Of a stretch of 64,000 bases of DNA, positions 39,901 to 51,196 are shown piece by piece. Under the pieces are notes generated by a model. The model had not been told where the DNA came from, did no database searches, and saw nothing but the letters and a program-made list of their open reading frames with translations. The position numbers and the translations under genes are program-made. Source of the stretch: JAEULH01 sp963805915 (GTDB taxonomy: Bacteria; Pseudomonadota; Alphaproteobacteria; Rhodospirillales; Defluviicoccaceae); contig CAWDWD010000010.1 of the NCBI GenBank assembly GCA_963805915.1, positions 182,528 to 246,527 on the forward strand. Reading direction: 5' to 3'. The stretch's first letter is position 1; every line of letters starts with the position of its first letter.

Positions 39901-42900
39901 GGCAATGACTCACTCGACGGCGGCGCCGGCGACGATACTCTCGACGGCGGCGCCGGCAACGATCTGCTCGAGGGCGGGCTCGGCAACGACGTGCTTGTCG
40001 GCGGCGCCGGCGCCGATACCCTGGTTGGCGGCAGTGGCGACGATACCCTTCAGGGCGGCGCCGACAACGACCTCTACGTCTACGACGGCAGCGGCACCGA
40101 TAGCGACACCATCAGCGATACCGGCGGCACCGATACGCTCAAGTTCGACGGGCTGGATCCGCTGACGGCGGTCGATTCGCTGACGCAGACGGGCGCGGAC
40201 CTCGCCATCGATTTCGCCGCCGGCGGCACCATGACGATCGAAAACCAGTTCGGCGCCGGGCGGATCGAGACCTTCGACACCGGCACAGTCGGCGACACCC
40301 TCCAGGTTGGCGACGGCGGAGCCAATGTCCTTACCGGCGGCGCGGGCCGCGACTTCCTGTTCGGCGCCGACGGCGCCGACACACTCACCGGCAACGGCGG
40401 CGACGACGTCCTTCAGGGCGGCGCGGGCAACGACATCTTTGTCGTCACGTCCGGCGCGCAGAGCGACACGGTGCTCGACTTCACCCAAGGCTTCGACAAG
40501 ATCAACGTCAATGCCCTCAACATTGCCGACTGGCCGACCCTGCAATCGATGATCACGACCGGCGGCGACACGGTGCTGACGTTCGACGCCGATCATACGC
40601 TGACCTTGCGCGGGTTCGCCGGCACGCTCACTCAGGGCGACTTCATCGGCATTGGCGGCGGCGGCGGCCAGTACTTCGGCGGCACCGGCGGCGATGACGT
40701 GCTCACCGGCACGGCCTTCGACGACACGCTCGACGGTTTGGCCGGCAACGACACGCTGAGCGGTGGCGACGGCAACGATACCCTCATCGGCGGCGCCGGC
40801 GACGATGCGCTGAGGGGCGGGGCCGGTGACGACCTCTACATCGTCGGTGGCGGCGCGACCGATGCCGACGTCATCACCGATACGGGCGGCGGCGATACGC
40901 TGCTATTTGCCGACCTCGATCCGTTCGCGGACGTGGCCGGCTTCCGCCACACCGGCAACGATCTCGTCATTGACATGACCGCCGGCGGCTCGATCCGCAT
41001 CGCCGGCCACTACGCCGGCCAGGCGGTCGAGACGATCACGACCGATACCGTCGGCGAGACCATCCAGGCCGGCGGCGCGGCGGCCGACGTGCTCACCGGC
41101 GGCGGGGGGCGCGACTACCTGTTCGGCGACGCCGGCAACGACACGCTGAGGGGCGGCGACGGCGACGACATCCTCCAGGACGGCGTCGGCAACGACACGC
41201 TCGAAGGCGGCCAGGGCGACGACCTCTATGTCCACACCGGCTCGGGGGCCGGCAATACGACCATTATCGATGCCGGCGGCGCGGATACGCTGCGCTTCGA
41301 CACCATCAACCCGGCGGCGCAGATTTCGGAGGTCGAGCGCACCGCCTCCGACGATCTGGTCTTTCACTTCACCGGCGGCGGCACGCTGACCATCGACGGG
41401 TTCTTCGCCGGCGGCGGTCAGGAGATCGAAACCCTGATCTATGGCGGATCGAGCCACACCCTGCAGACCGGCTTCCCCGATGCCGCCGGAACGACGACGT
41501 TCGCCGAATTCATCGCCGGCGCCGCGATGGGCAGCGGCGAGACCTGGAGCGGCGATGCCGGCGCCAATACCCACTACGGCACGGCGGAAGGCGACACGCT
41601 GAACGGGCTTGGCGGCAACGATACGCTGTTCGGCCTGGGAGAGGACGACACGCTCTATGGCGGCGACGGCAATGACCGGCTCGACGGCGGGGCCGGCAAC
41701 GACCTCGTCGACGGCGGCGCCGGTGACGACATCATCAGCGGCGGCCAGGGCTCCCAGCCGGCGCCGGACGAGATCCTGCTTTCGGACATCGCCGGTGGAA
41801 CCGGCGGCGTCCAAATCACCGGCGAGGACAGCCGACGACCAGTTCGGCTACTCGGTCGCCGGAGCCGGCGACGTCAACGGCGACGGCTACGCCGACGTGA
41901 TTGTCGGTGCGCCAGCAGAATGATACCGCCAACGGGTCCGACAGCGGCGCCACCTATGTCATCTATGGCAGCTCCGCCGGGATCGGCGCGATCAATCCCG
42001 CCGTACTAGGCTCGGGGGGCTTCAAAATCATCGGCGCGGCGGGTCCCGACTACGCCGGCATATTCGATTGCTTCGGCGGGCGATTTCGATGGCGACGGCT
42101 ACGCCGACATCGTCATCGGCGCGCCCTACAGCGTTGTCGGCGGCTCCACCAACGTCGGCGCGGCCTATGTGATCTTCGGCGACAGCGGGCTGGCGGCACG
42201 TTCAACCTGGGCTCGCTGCCCGTCGGCGCCGGCCTCGCCATCCTTGGCGAGGGCGATGGCGATCAGGCAGGAATTTCGGTCGCAAGCGCCGGAGACATCA
42301 ATAACGATGGCTTCGACGACCTGATAGTCGGCTCCGACGGCAACAATGGCCAGTCCGGCGCGGCCTATGTCATCTATGGTGCAAGCGGGCTGGCAACGGC
42401 CGGCACGATCGATCTCGCCGACATTGCCGCGGGCGCCGGTGGCTTCAAGCTGGTAGGCGCCGATACCGACAATTATGCTGGAGCCTCGATTTCCGCGGCC
42501 GGCGACGTCAACAATGACGGCATCGGCGACATCATTGTCGGTGCCTGGGGGGCCGATGGCGATGCCGGCGCGGCTTACGTCGTCTATGGCCAGGCGGGGC
42601 CAACGCCGTTTGCCGCCACGATTAATCTCGGCTCGGTCGGCTCCAGCGTCGCCGGCTTCAAGATCGCCGGTGCATCCGACTATACGGGTTGGTCGGTCTC
42701 AAAGGCGGGCGACGTCAACGGCGATGGTTATGGCGATGTCATCGTCGGCACCGATACAGGCTCCGGCACGTCAGGCATGGCCTACGTCGTCTACGGCGGC
42801 GGAAGCCTAACGGGTACGGTCGATCTCGCGACCCTCGGTGCTGGCCAAGGTTTCAAGATCGTTGGCAACGGCGGCGAGCAGGCCGGCGAAACGGTTGCGG

Positions 42901-45406
42901 CGGCGGGCGACATCAACGGCGACGGCTTCGGCGATCTTCTCGTCACCGCTCCCGGCGCGAATGGAGATGCAGGCGCGGCCTACATCATTTTCGGCAAAGC
43001 CGGCCTGGGCACGCAGATCAATCTTGCCGATATCGCAGACGGAACCGGCGGTTTTCGGATAACCAACCAGGCCGGCGGAACTGGCCAGTATGTGACCGCC
43101 TCGGCCGCCGGCGATCTCAACGGCGACGGGATCGACGATATTATCGTCGGCTTGCCCGGCGACAACACCGCGTCGATCATCTACGGCGGCCAATGGGTCG
43201 ACGGGCCGGCGACCGCCGACGGCGCGGACAGCCTCGTCGGTGGCGGCGGCAGCGACACGTTCGTTCTCGCCCCGGGCATGGGCGGCGATACGATCGCCGA
43301 TTTCGTTCAAGGCGTCGACCGGATCGATGTCAGCGCCTTCGGCCTCGACTCGACGGCCTTATTCTCCGGTCGCACCACCCCGAACGGCGATACGCTGATC
43401 GATCTCGGCAACGGCGACAGCATTCGCGTCAGCGGGGTCAAGCCGCGCCTCACCATCGACGACTTTCTCGGCCTGAGCGACGGGCCGCAGCACCTGGTGG
43501 GCACCATCAACGCCGATACGCTTGTGGGCGACCAGGGCAACGATACGCTCGACGGTTTGGCCGGCGACAACTCGCTGGCGGGCGGCGGCGGCAACGACAT
43601 CCTCAATGGCGGAGATGGCAACGATAGCCTCGCCGGCGGGATCGGCCTCGACACGCTCTACGGCGATGCCGGCGACGACATCCTTGATGGTGGCGACGGC
43701 GACGACCTCATGAATGGCGGTGACGGCAACGACGTGCTGATCGGCGGCGCCGGCAACGACGATCTCAGCGGCGGTTACGGCAATGACTCGATCGACGGCG
43801 GCGACGGCGACGACCTCATTTTCGATCCGGACGGCGCGTTCTCCTGGTTGGACGGCGGCGATGGAGACGACAGGATCACTGGAACCGAAGGCTCGGACAC
43901 CATCAACGGCGGCGCTGGTATCGATACCATAAACGGTAACGGCGGCGCCGACACGATCGATGCCGGTGATGGCGACGATTCCGTCAAGGGCGGCGCCGGC
44001 AGCGATATTATCCGGGCCGGCCTCGGCGCGGACCTGGTCTACGGCGACAGCAACGGCTTCGGTGGCAGCGGCAACGACACCCTGTACGGCGAGGGCGGTA
44101 ACGACGTCCTGTATGGCGAAGACGGCAACGACACGCTCGACGGCGGCGCCGGCGACGACATCCTCCAGGGCGGCAACGGCAACGATGTCTACATCCGCGG
44201 CGCCGACACCGCCGGCCACGATGTCATCACCGACAGCGCCGGCCTCGACACGCTTTCGTTCACCAGCGCGGCGGTTCCGGACACCGTGGCGCTCGATGTC
44301 GACGGCAACCTCGTCTTTACCTACACCGCCGACGGTGGTTCCGTCACCATCTCCGACTTCGCAACCTCGACGATCTTCAACATCGCCGTGGATGGCGATA
44401 GCCGGGCCGTCGATAACGCTTTCACCGGGTCGACCAGTTGGAGCGGCTTCTTCGATGTGCTGGTCCAGAACGTCAACGACCTCGGCACGACGGGCGACGA
44501 CATCACGACCGGCGGCGAGGGCAACGACGTCCTCAACGGCGGTCTCGGCAACGATACCCTCACCGGTTTCGGCGGCCGCGACCTCATTGACGGCGGCGAC
44601 GGCGACAACTCCATCGATGGCGGCGACGGCAATGACATCCTGTGGGGGGGGGCGGTCTCGACAGCCTCGACGGCGGGCTGGGTGACGATACCCTGATCGG
44701 CAGCGAGGGCGAGGACATCCTGGTCGGCAATGACGGCGACGATTTGATCTACGGCGACGATGTTTTCGGCTCCCTAGCCTACAACGACAGCATCTCGGGC
44801 GGCGCCGGTAATGACAGGCTCGAAGGCGGTGGCGGCGCGGATCACATCGACGGCGGCGACGGCGACGACAGTATCGACGGTGGTTCCGGCAACGACCTGC
44901 TCGAGGGCGGAGCCGGCAACGATGTTATCGACGGTTTCTTCGATAACGACACGCTCTATGGCGGAGATGGCGCCGATATTCTCGACGGCGGCTACGAGAA
45001 CGACATCCTCTACGGCGACGCCGGCGATGACATCCTGCTCGGCAACTACGGCAACGATACCCTTGATGGCGGCGACGGCAACGATACCCTCGATGGTGGC
45101 GGCGGAGCCGATATTCTCAGCGGCGGCTCCGGCGACGATGTGCTTACCGGCGGCTCGGGCAACGACGTCTTCGTCATGACGGACGGCATGAACGCGGACG
45201 TCATCACCGACTTCACCCACGGCGAAGACCAGATCGATATCAGCGTGACCACAACGACGGAGCCCTACTACAACTCATGGGCAGTAACCCACATCTCCGG
45301 GGATGCCTCTCACACCGTCATCACCTCCGACGGCGGCTATCAAATAACGCTCGCCGGTGTCGATGCCAGCAGCATGACGTCCGCCGACTTCCAGTTCGCG
45401 CCATGA
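36983..45406 (+). CDS. giant RTX surface protein with embedded seven-bladed FG-GAP propeller (multiple frameshifts)
   Basis: About 2800 residues. An acidic, low-complexity N-terminus (~180 residues) precedes RTX nonapeptides (GGxGxDxLx), which bind Ca2+ and fold outside the cell. RTX blocks alternate with HCBP-related spacer repeats (D-LxF...GGSLTI...IET), nine in all. From about 41830 to 43195 seven FG-GAP/integrin-alpha repeats (each with a D-NGDG--D Ca-binding loop) form one complete propeller. More RTX blocks follow, and a C-terminal ~60 residues without repeats serve as the likely type I secretion signal. The start follows AGGAGG. Frame changes lie near 38195, 39795, 41825, 41920, 42080, 42195 and 44650 (a G-run). 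The stop overlaps the exporter gene. Role inferred: adhesin or surface-layer protein. Confidence 0.85.
41830..43195 (+). other. integrin-like FG-GAP beta-propeller, seven repeats
   Basis: Seven repeats spaced about 205 bases apart carry the Ca-loop and blade motif: GDVNGDGYADVIVGAP, GDFDGDGYADIVIGAP, GDINNDGFDDLIVGS, GDVNNDGIGDIIVGA, GDVNGDGYGDVIVGT, GDINGDGFGDLLVTA and GDLNGDGIDDIIVGLP. Each is followed by GAAYVIYG-type strands. Seven is the number needed for one closed propeller, as in the integrin alpha chain. Four of the protein's frameshifts fall in or at the edge of the first two blades. Confidence 0.85.
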
Positions 45407-47187
45407 GCGGGATGAACGGGAAGATGGAGCCGCGCGCGCCGTCGCCGCTGCTCGAGCGGGTCATGCGCGCCTGCCGGCGGGCGCTGGCCGGGGTCGGCGC
45501 GTTCAGCTTCGTCATCAACGCGCTGATGCTGACAATCCCGATCTACATGATCCAGGTCTTCGACCGGGTCATGACCAGCCGCAGCGAGGACACCTTGTGG
45601 GTGCTGTCGGCGGCGGCACTCGGCGCCTTCGCGATCATGAGCCTGATCGATCTGGTCCGTTCGCGGCTGTTGGTGCGGATCGGCGGCTGGCTCGACAGCG
45701 AACTCGCCCGGCCCCTGTTCGCGGCGGCCATGGCCTCGCCCGGCGGGCGCGGCGGCGAGACGAGCCCGGGGCAGGTCCTGCGCGATCTCGCCCAGGTGCG
45801 CGGCTTTCTGACCGGCCCCAGCGTCTTTCCGCTGCTCGATGCGCCGTGGTTCCCGGTGTTCGTCGGCTTCATTTTCCTGATGCACCCGTTGCTCGGCGCC
45901 ATCGCGTTGGTCGGCGCGGCGCTTCTGCTCGGGCTCGCGATCGTCAACGACCGGGCGACCCGCAAGCCGCTCGCCGTGGCCAACGCGGTCCAGGCCGAGA
46001 ACATGGCCGCGCTAGAAGCCATGGGCCGCCAGCGCGAGGCGATCACCGCGCTCGGCATGACGCCGGCGCTGGCGTCTGCCTGGGCCGAGCGCGGCGAAAG
46101 CGTCGCGGCGAGCCAAGCGCTGGCCAGCGACCGCGCCGGCGGCTTCATGGCGCTGAGCCGCTGTATCCGCCTGTCCTTGCAGATCATTATCCTCGCGGTC
46201 GCCGCGGTGTTCGTCATCCACGACCAGCTCACCGCCGGGGCGATGATGGCGACCTCGATCATGTTCGGCCGCGCGCTCGCCCCGGTCGAGCAGGCCGTCG
46301 GCGTCTGGCGCCAGCTTATCGATGCCCGGCTCGCCTTCCGCCGCTTGCGCTCGACGCTGGAAGTCGCGGAGACGGGCGCCGCCGTCTCGGTCATGCCGCT
46401 GCCGCGCCCGACCGGCGCACTCGCCATCGAGGCTGTGACCTGCATTCCGCCGGGCGCGCGCGAGCCTTTGTTCCGGGGGCTGTCGCTGGCGCTGGCGCCG
46501 GGCGAGATGCTGGGCGTAATCGGACCCTCGGGCGCCGGCAAGTCGACGCTGGCGCGGCTGCTTGTCGGTCTCGCCGCACCCCAGGGCGGGGCGGTCCGCC
46601 TCGACGGCATGGACGTTCATACCTGGGCCGCCGCCGATCTGGGGCCGTACATCGGCTATGTTCCGCAGGTGGTCGAGCTGATCCCCGGCACGATTCACGC
46701 CAACATCGCGCGCTTTACCGAGGCTTCGCCGGAGGCGGTCATCGCCGCCGCTCGCGCCGCCGGAATTCACGACCTGGTGCTGAAACTGCCGCTCGGCTAC
46801 GACACGCCCGTCGGCGGTCCGCACGACATCCTCTCGGCGGGCACCCGCCAGCGCGTGGCCCTGGCGCGGGCGCTGTTCGCCGACCCGGCGCTGCTGATCC
46901 TCGACGAGCCGTACTCGAACCTCGACACCGCCGGTCTCAGGGCGTTGATGACGGCGCTGGCGGCGGCCAAGGCGCGCGGCGTCACCATCGTCATGATCGC
47001 CCACCGGCCGAGCGTGATCGCCCCGGCCGACAAGGTCCTGCTGATCGAGGGCGGCGGCGCGAAGCTGATGGATCGCGCCGCCCGCGCCAAACTTAGCGTG
47101 GTCGAGGGCAATGCGGCGGCGGCGGTAAACCCGCGGCCAACGGTCACCGACGCCGCGGCCGCTCTGGCCCAGGGAGCAGCGCGATGA
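45403..47187 (+). CDS. type I secretion ABC transporter, permease-ATPase (PrtD type)
   Basis: Inner-membrane exporter that drives RTX proteins through the HlyD-TolC channel. N-terminal membrane domain with six helices (INALMLTIPIYMIQVFDRVMTSRSEDTLW is the family's first helix region) and no C39 peptidase domain, as in PrtD. Nucleotide-binding domain: Walker A GPSGAGKST, signature in the variant form LSAGTRQRVALARAL, Walker B LLILDEPYSNLD, switch His in IAHRPS. 594 residues. The ATG overlaps the RTX stop and the stop overlaps hlyD (ATGA), so RTX-ABC-HlyD form one translationally coupled unit. The usual GGQ of the signature is AGT here. Confidence 0.93.
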   Translation: MSGMNGKMEPRAPSPLLERVMRACRRALAGVGAFSFVINALMLTIPIYMIQVFDRVMTSRSEDTLWVLSAAALGAFAIMSLIDLVRSRLLVRIGGWLDSELARPLFAAAMASPGGRGGETSPGQVLRDLAQVRGFLTGPSVFPLLDAPWFPVFVGFIFLMHPLLGAIALVGAALLLGLAIVNDRATRKPLAVANAVQAENMAALEAMGRQREAITALGMTPALASAWAERGESVAASQALASDRAGGFMALSRCIRLSLQIIILAVAAVFVIHDQLTAGAMMATSIMFGRALAPVEQAVGVWRQLIDARLAFRRLRSTLEVAETGAAVSVMPLPRPTGALAIEAVTCIPPGAREPLFRGLSLALAPGEMLGVIGPSGAGKSTLARLLVGLAAPQGGAVRLDGMDVHTWAAADLGPYIGYVPQVVELIPGTIHANIARFTEASPEAVIAAARAAGIHDLVLKLPLGYDTPVGGPHDILSAGTRQRVALARALFADPALLILDEPYSNLDTAGLRALMTALAAAKARGVTIVMIAHRPSVIAPADKVLLIEGGGAKLMDRAARAKLSVVEGNAAAAVNPRPTVTDAAAALAQGAAR

Positions 47188-48676
47188 ACGAGTTCGCCAG
47201 TGGCGGATTTGGCCGCAAGACGGCCGCCGCCGGCCTGTCCCCGGCGAAACACGAAGGGCCGATCACCGGATCGCGTCTCGCCTCCTTCACGGCATGGGCA
47301 AGCCGTCTCGCCGCGCGACTGCAATCGGCGACGGTATCGGCGAAGCTGGCCGCGGCGGGGAAGGCCGTCTTCGGCGCGCCCGATGCGTCGTTGTCCGGCG
47401 CGTTGGCGCCGTGGCGGCGGTTCGGCTGGGCGGTGGTCATCGCCTTTATCGGCGGCTCGGTGCTGTGGGCGGCTGTGGCTCGAACTCGACGGCGCGGCCA
47501 TCGCGTCCGGCGTCATCGCGGTCGAAAGCAAGCGCAAGACGATCCAGCACCTGGAAGGCGGAATCATCAAGGAGATCGTCACGGCGGAAGGCGCCCACGT
47601 CGCCGCCGGCGATGTTCTCATTCGCTTCGACGATACCCAGCCGCGGGCGAGCCTGGCGCTGCTGCGCGGCAGGCTGGCCGCCGCCCTGGCGCTGCGCGCG
47701 CGGCTCGTCGCCGAACGCGACGGCGCCGGCGACATCACCTTTCCCGAGGAACTGATGAGCCAGGCCGGCGAACCGGCGATCGCGCGGATGATGTCCGGCG
47801 AGATCGACGTCCTGAGGTCGCGGCGCTCGCGGATCCACGGCCAGGAGTCGGTCCTGCGCGAGCGGATCGATAAGCAGCACCGCGAGATCGTCGGCCTGCG
47901 CGCCAAGGTCGCCGCGTCACGCCAGCAACTGGCCCTGGTCGAAGAAGAGATCGGCCCGCACGAAGAGATGGCCGCGCGCGGCGTCATCTCCCGCTCCAGC
48001 CTGCTCGCGCTCAAAGGGCAAGAAGGCCGATCTGACCGGCAGCATCGGCGATTTCCAAGCGCAGATCGCTCGGGCCGAGGACGGCATCAGCGAGGTTGAA
48101 TACCAGCTCAAAATGCCGCGCTCGACCGACTACAACCAGGTGACCGAGGAATTGCAGAAGGTTCAGGCGGACATCGCCGATCTACGCGACAAGATCGGCG
48201 CCGCCGAGGATATCCTGCGGCGGACCGATGTTGTCGCGCCGGTGTCCGGCACCATCGTCGATCTTCAGGTTCATACCGTCGGCGGCGTTCTCCAGCCCGG
48301 CCAGCGGCTGCTCGATGTCGTCCCCGATCGCGACCGGCTGATTGTCGATGTCCGGGTCGATCCACGCGACATCGACGTGGTCTATCCGGGCATGCCGGCG
48401 CAGGTCCGCCTCACCGCGTTCAACACCCGCACGACGCCGACCGTCCCCGGCGCGGTAACGGCGGTCTCGGCCGACAGGATGAGCGACCCGGCCACCGGCG
48501 TGCCCTACTTCTCGGCCCAGGTGGTGCTCGACGCGGGTGACGCGGCGTTCGATCTCGCCCGGCTCAAGGCCGGGATGCAGGCGGAGGTGTTCCTGGTGAC
48601 GACCGAACGCACCGCGCTCGACTACCTGCTTGAGCCGGTGATCCGCAGCTTCGGCCGCGCCGGACGCGAGCAGTAG
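47184..48676 (+). CDS. HlyD-family type I secretion adaptor (two frameshifts)
   Basis: Periplasmic membrane-fusion protein joining the ABC exporter to the TolC channel. N-terminal cytoplasmic tail and one membrane helix (FGWAVVIAFIGGSVLWAAVA), then after a frameshift near 47478 the lipoyl half-motif SGVIAVESKRKTIQHLEGGI. A long coiled coil (RERIDKQHREIVGLRAKVAA) is followed by a second frameshift near 48015. The remainder has a second lipoyl half (DVVAPVSGTIVDLQVHTVGG), a beta-barrel (VDPRDIDVVYPGMPAQVRL) and a typical C-terminus. Full length about 497 residues. Both breaks lie in otherwise conserved sequence and are probably errors. Confidence 0.88.
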
Positions 48677-48734
48677 AGCGGGATGTCGTAGCGAGCAGGA
48701 TAGGCTCGGAGACATCGTATATTGGCGAAGGATA

Positions 48735-48773
48735 TAGGTCATTCTGACCTAAAAAATAGGTCATTCTAACCTA
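48735..48773. repeat. two tandem 17-bp palindromes (operator pair or terminator)
   Basis: TAGGTCATTCTGACCTA is a perfect 7-3-7 inverted repeat; TAGGTCATTCTAACCTA repeats it with one change, 22 bases downstream, after five As. Read on the reverse strand, the second palindrome is followed by six Ts, so it could be a weak terminator for the malQ operon. The two-helical-turn spacing equally suits a pair of dimer-binding sites. It lies between the convergent ends of hlyD and malQ. Confidence 0.6.
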
Positions 48774-48866
48774 TGCGAATTCCGCCAAACTATTGATTTT
48801 TATAGGTTCGCCAACTCAGCCGCCAAAAAGCGCTTTCGCCGCGGCGGCCACGTCTCCGGGCAATCG

Positions 48867-48922
48867 ACCATCGCCGTGTGACCCTAATCGTGTAACCATC
48901 GCCGTGTAACCATCGCCGTGGC
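48867..48922. repeat. 14-bp tandem repeat, four units
   Basis: Units ACCATCGCCGTGTG, ACCCTAATCGTGTA, ACCATCGCCGTGTA and ACCATCGCCGTGGC follow one another without gaps in the 3' intergenic region of malQ. Units 1, 3 and 4 are nearly identical; unit 2 has diverged. The period is not a multiple of three and no gene covers it. Probably a slippage-generated minisatellite; the rest of 48677-48966 holds only the palindrome pair. Confidence 0.75.
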
Positions 48923-48966
48923 TCCAGCGGCATCGACCATTACTATAGCACGAAACGCGGCGTCGC

Positions 48967-51160
48967 TCAGTCGCCGATCCGATCGGGGTTGGCGCGGTCT
49001 CGCAACCCAATGCTGAGCGCTTGGGCGAGCGGCGTGGCGGCGACATCCTCGATCCCGCGCCGCAACCGGCGCCGCCAGTTGGGCCGCTCGGTATCGGTCC
49101 CAGGCAGGTTCAATTGCTCGGCTTCTTCGGTCAGATCGTCGATCTGCACCAAAAGCAGGCTGACCGGCGAGCGCGCGAGATATTGATGGATTGCCGCCGA
49201 CAGGGTTGGAGTCATGGTCTCGTTGCGCCTGCCTTTCGGTAGCAGCCCCTGGCGGTCGAGCGCCGCCAAAAGTTGGCCGCGATCGTTGTCGCGGGCCGCG
49301 CGCTCATGGCTTTCGGCGTCGTCGTTGGGATAAAGCTCAAGGTCGCGCTTGAGATCGATGTCGGCCTCGCTCCAGAACCCGGCGAGCGTCGCCAGATCGT
49401 GGGTGGTGACGCAGGCCAGAGCCAAATCCGGATACTCGTCCGGCTGCTTGTAGCGATCGCCGTCTTTTTCGAAGTAGAGCACGCGATAGGACAAGACGTT
49501 GGCCGCGGCCATCCGCTCGCGAAAGCCCTCCGGTACGGTACCCAGATCCTCGCCGACCACCAGGCATTGGTTGCGCTGGCTCTCGAGGGCCAGGACCGCC
49601 AGCATGTCCTCGAACGGATAGGCGATGTAGGCGCCGCCGTCCGGTTTTCTGCCGGCGGGGATCCAGAACAGGTGCATCAGGCCCATGACGTGGTCGATCC
49701 TGAGCGCGCCGGCGTGACGCATGTTGGCGCGGAGGATGTCGGCGAACGCTGCGTAGCCCTGTTCGCGCAAGGCCAGCGGATGCAGCGGCGGGGTGCCCCA
49801 GTCCTGGCCGAGCATGTTGAACGGATCGGGCGGACAGCCGATCGTCGCGGCGGTAATGATCACGTCTTGCGCCAGCCACGCGTCGGCGCCGTCGGATGCC
49901 GCGCCGACGGCGAGATCGCGGTACAGCCCGACCGACATCCCCCGCTCGCGGGCGCGTCGCTGGGCCGCGGCCAGCTGAAGATCGCCCTGCCACTGGAGAT
50001 ACTGGATGTATTCGATCCGCTCGCGATGGGCCTTCGCGAACGCGGCGAGCGCGGAGGCGTCGCAGCGGCGATATTCCTCCGGCCAGGTTGACCACTCGGT
50101 GCCGTCGAAGTGGTTCGACAGGACCTCGAACAGCGCGAAGCGGCGGAGCGGCTCGCCACCCTCGCGGACGAACCGGGCGAATGCTTCGGCGCGAGCATCG
50201 CCGCCATCGCGCCGGGCCAGATGCCGGTCGCGGAAACTCTCATAGAGGGCCGCGAAGATCTTTTGCTTGATCTCGGCCACCGCGGGGTAATCGATGAACG
50301 TCTTGCCCCTAATCGCCGCCAGTTTTTCGGTCAGCTCATTTGCCACCGCCCGCGCCGGCTCCGACTCTTGGAAGTCCGCCGTGGCCCTCGGATCGATGTA
50401 CAGCGGGTTCAGGAACAGCCGGCTGCTCGGCGAGTACGGGCTGGCGCGATCGGGATGTTCGAAAAACAGTGCATGCAGAGGGTTGACACCGACGATCGCG
50501 GCGCCCAGTGACGCCGCGACGTCGACCAGGTCCGTCAATCCGCTGAAATCGCCGATGCCCCAGTCTTTATCGCGACGCAGGCTGTAGAGATGGGTCGAAA
50601 TCCCCCACTGGCGCGCGCCGCCGGCCAGCGCCTCGGGCAGGTAGCATTGCTCCGGCGCGACGATCAGCCGGGTGCGCGGCCCGCCGTCTTTGCCGAGCCC
50701 GCCGTCTTTGCCGAGATAGAGGTCATGGTAGCCCATCGGCGGCGCGAACGGCAGGGCAAGCAGGCGGCGGTGCATGAGCTCCCCGCCCATGTCGCGGTGG
50801 CCGACAAGATCCATCTGGTTCGGAACAAAGGTGAAACTCTTGCGCGATCCCTGCTCGTCGACGAACTCGGCACGTCAGCGCATCGTTTTCCAGCCGGGCG
50901 GCCAAGGTGATCGGGACCCGGACCGCTTGGCCGATACGGAAAACCGCGACCGGCGGCAGTATGCGCCGCCAATCGGCGTCGTCCAGCGCGACGACACTGG
51001 CGGCGACGGCATCGGCATCGTTGGCGCGGATCCCGAGCGCGGCGAGAATACTGACCTTCGTCTCGTCGTCGATCCGGTGCAGATTGCCCCAGATATCCCA
51101 ATACTCGGGCTCGATGCCCGAAAGCCTGGCCAATTGGTCGAGCCCGCCGCCATCCGTCAT
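48967..51160 (-). CDS. malQ: 4-alpha-glucanotransferase MalQ (one frameshift)
   Basis: Disproportionating enzyme (GH77) that moves glucan segments between chains and recycles short maltodextrins. N-terminal part LARLSGIEPEYWDIWGNLHRI; a frameshift near 50870 joins it to PNQMDLVGHRDMGGELMHRR. Catalytic barrel: QLYSLRRDKDWGIGDF-type region (HLYSLRRDKDWGIGDFSGL), nucleophile in LRIDHVMGLMHLFWIP, acid Glu in VVGEDLGTVPEGF, Asp in THDLATLAGFW. About 730 residues when joined, normal for this subtype. An in-frame 18-bp duplication near 50681-50715 doubles LGKDGG. Third gene of the reverse glucan operon, 37 bases behind glgX. Confidence 0.92.
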
Positions 51161-51196
51161 CCCGCTCGTCCCCACTTCCCCGCGTTGCGCCCGTTT

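Noticed and set aside
37468..44638. Many long reverse-strand frames across the RTX gene
   Set aside because: They are mirror images of the GC-rich repeat DNA (rich in Val/Ala/Pro/Ser), match no family, and lie opposite a clear RTX protein.
48867..48922. Possible CRISPR array
   Set aside because: Units are 14 bp with no spacers and no cas genes; it is a plain tandem repeat. RTX repeats were rejected as CRISPR for the same reason.
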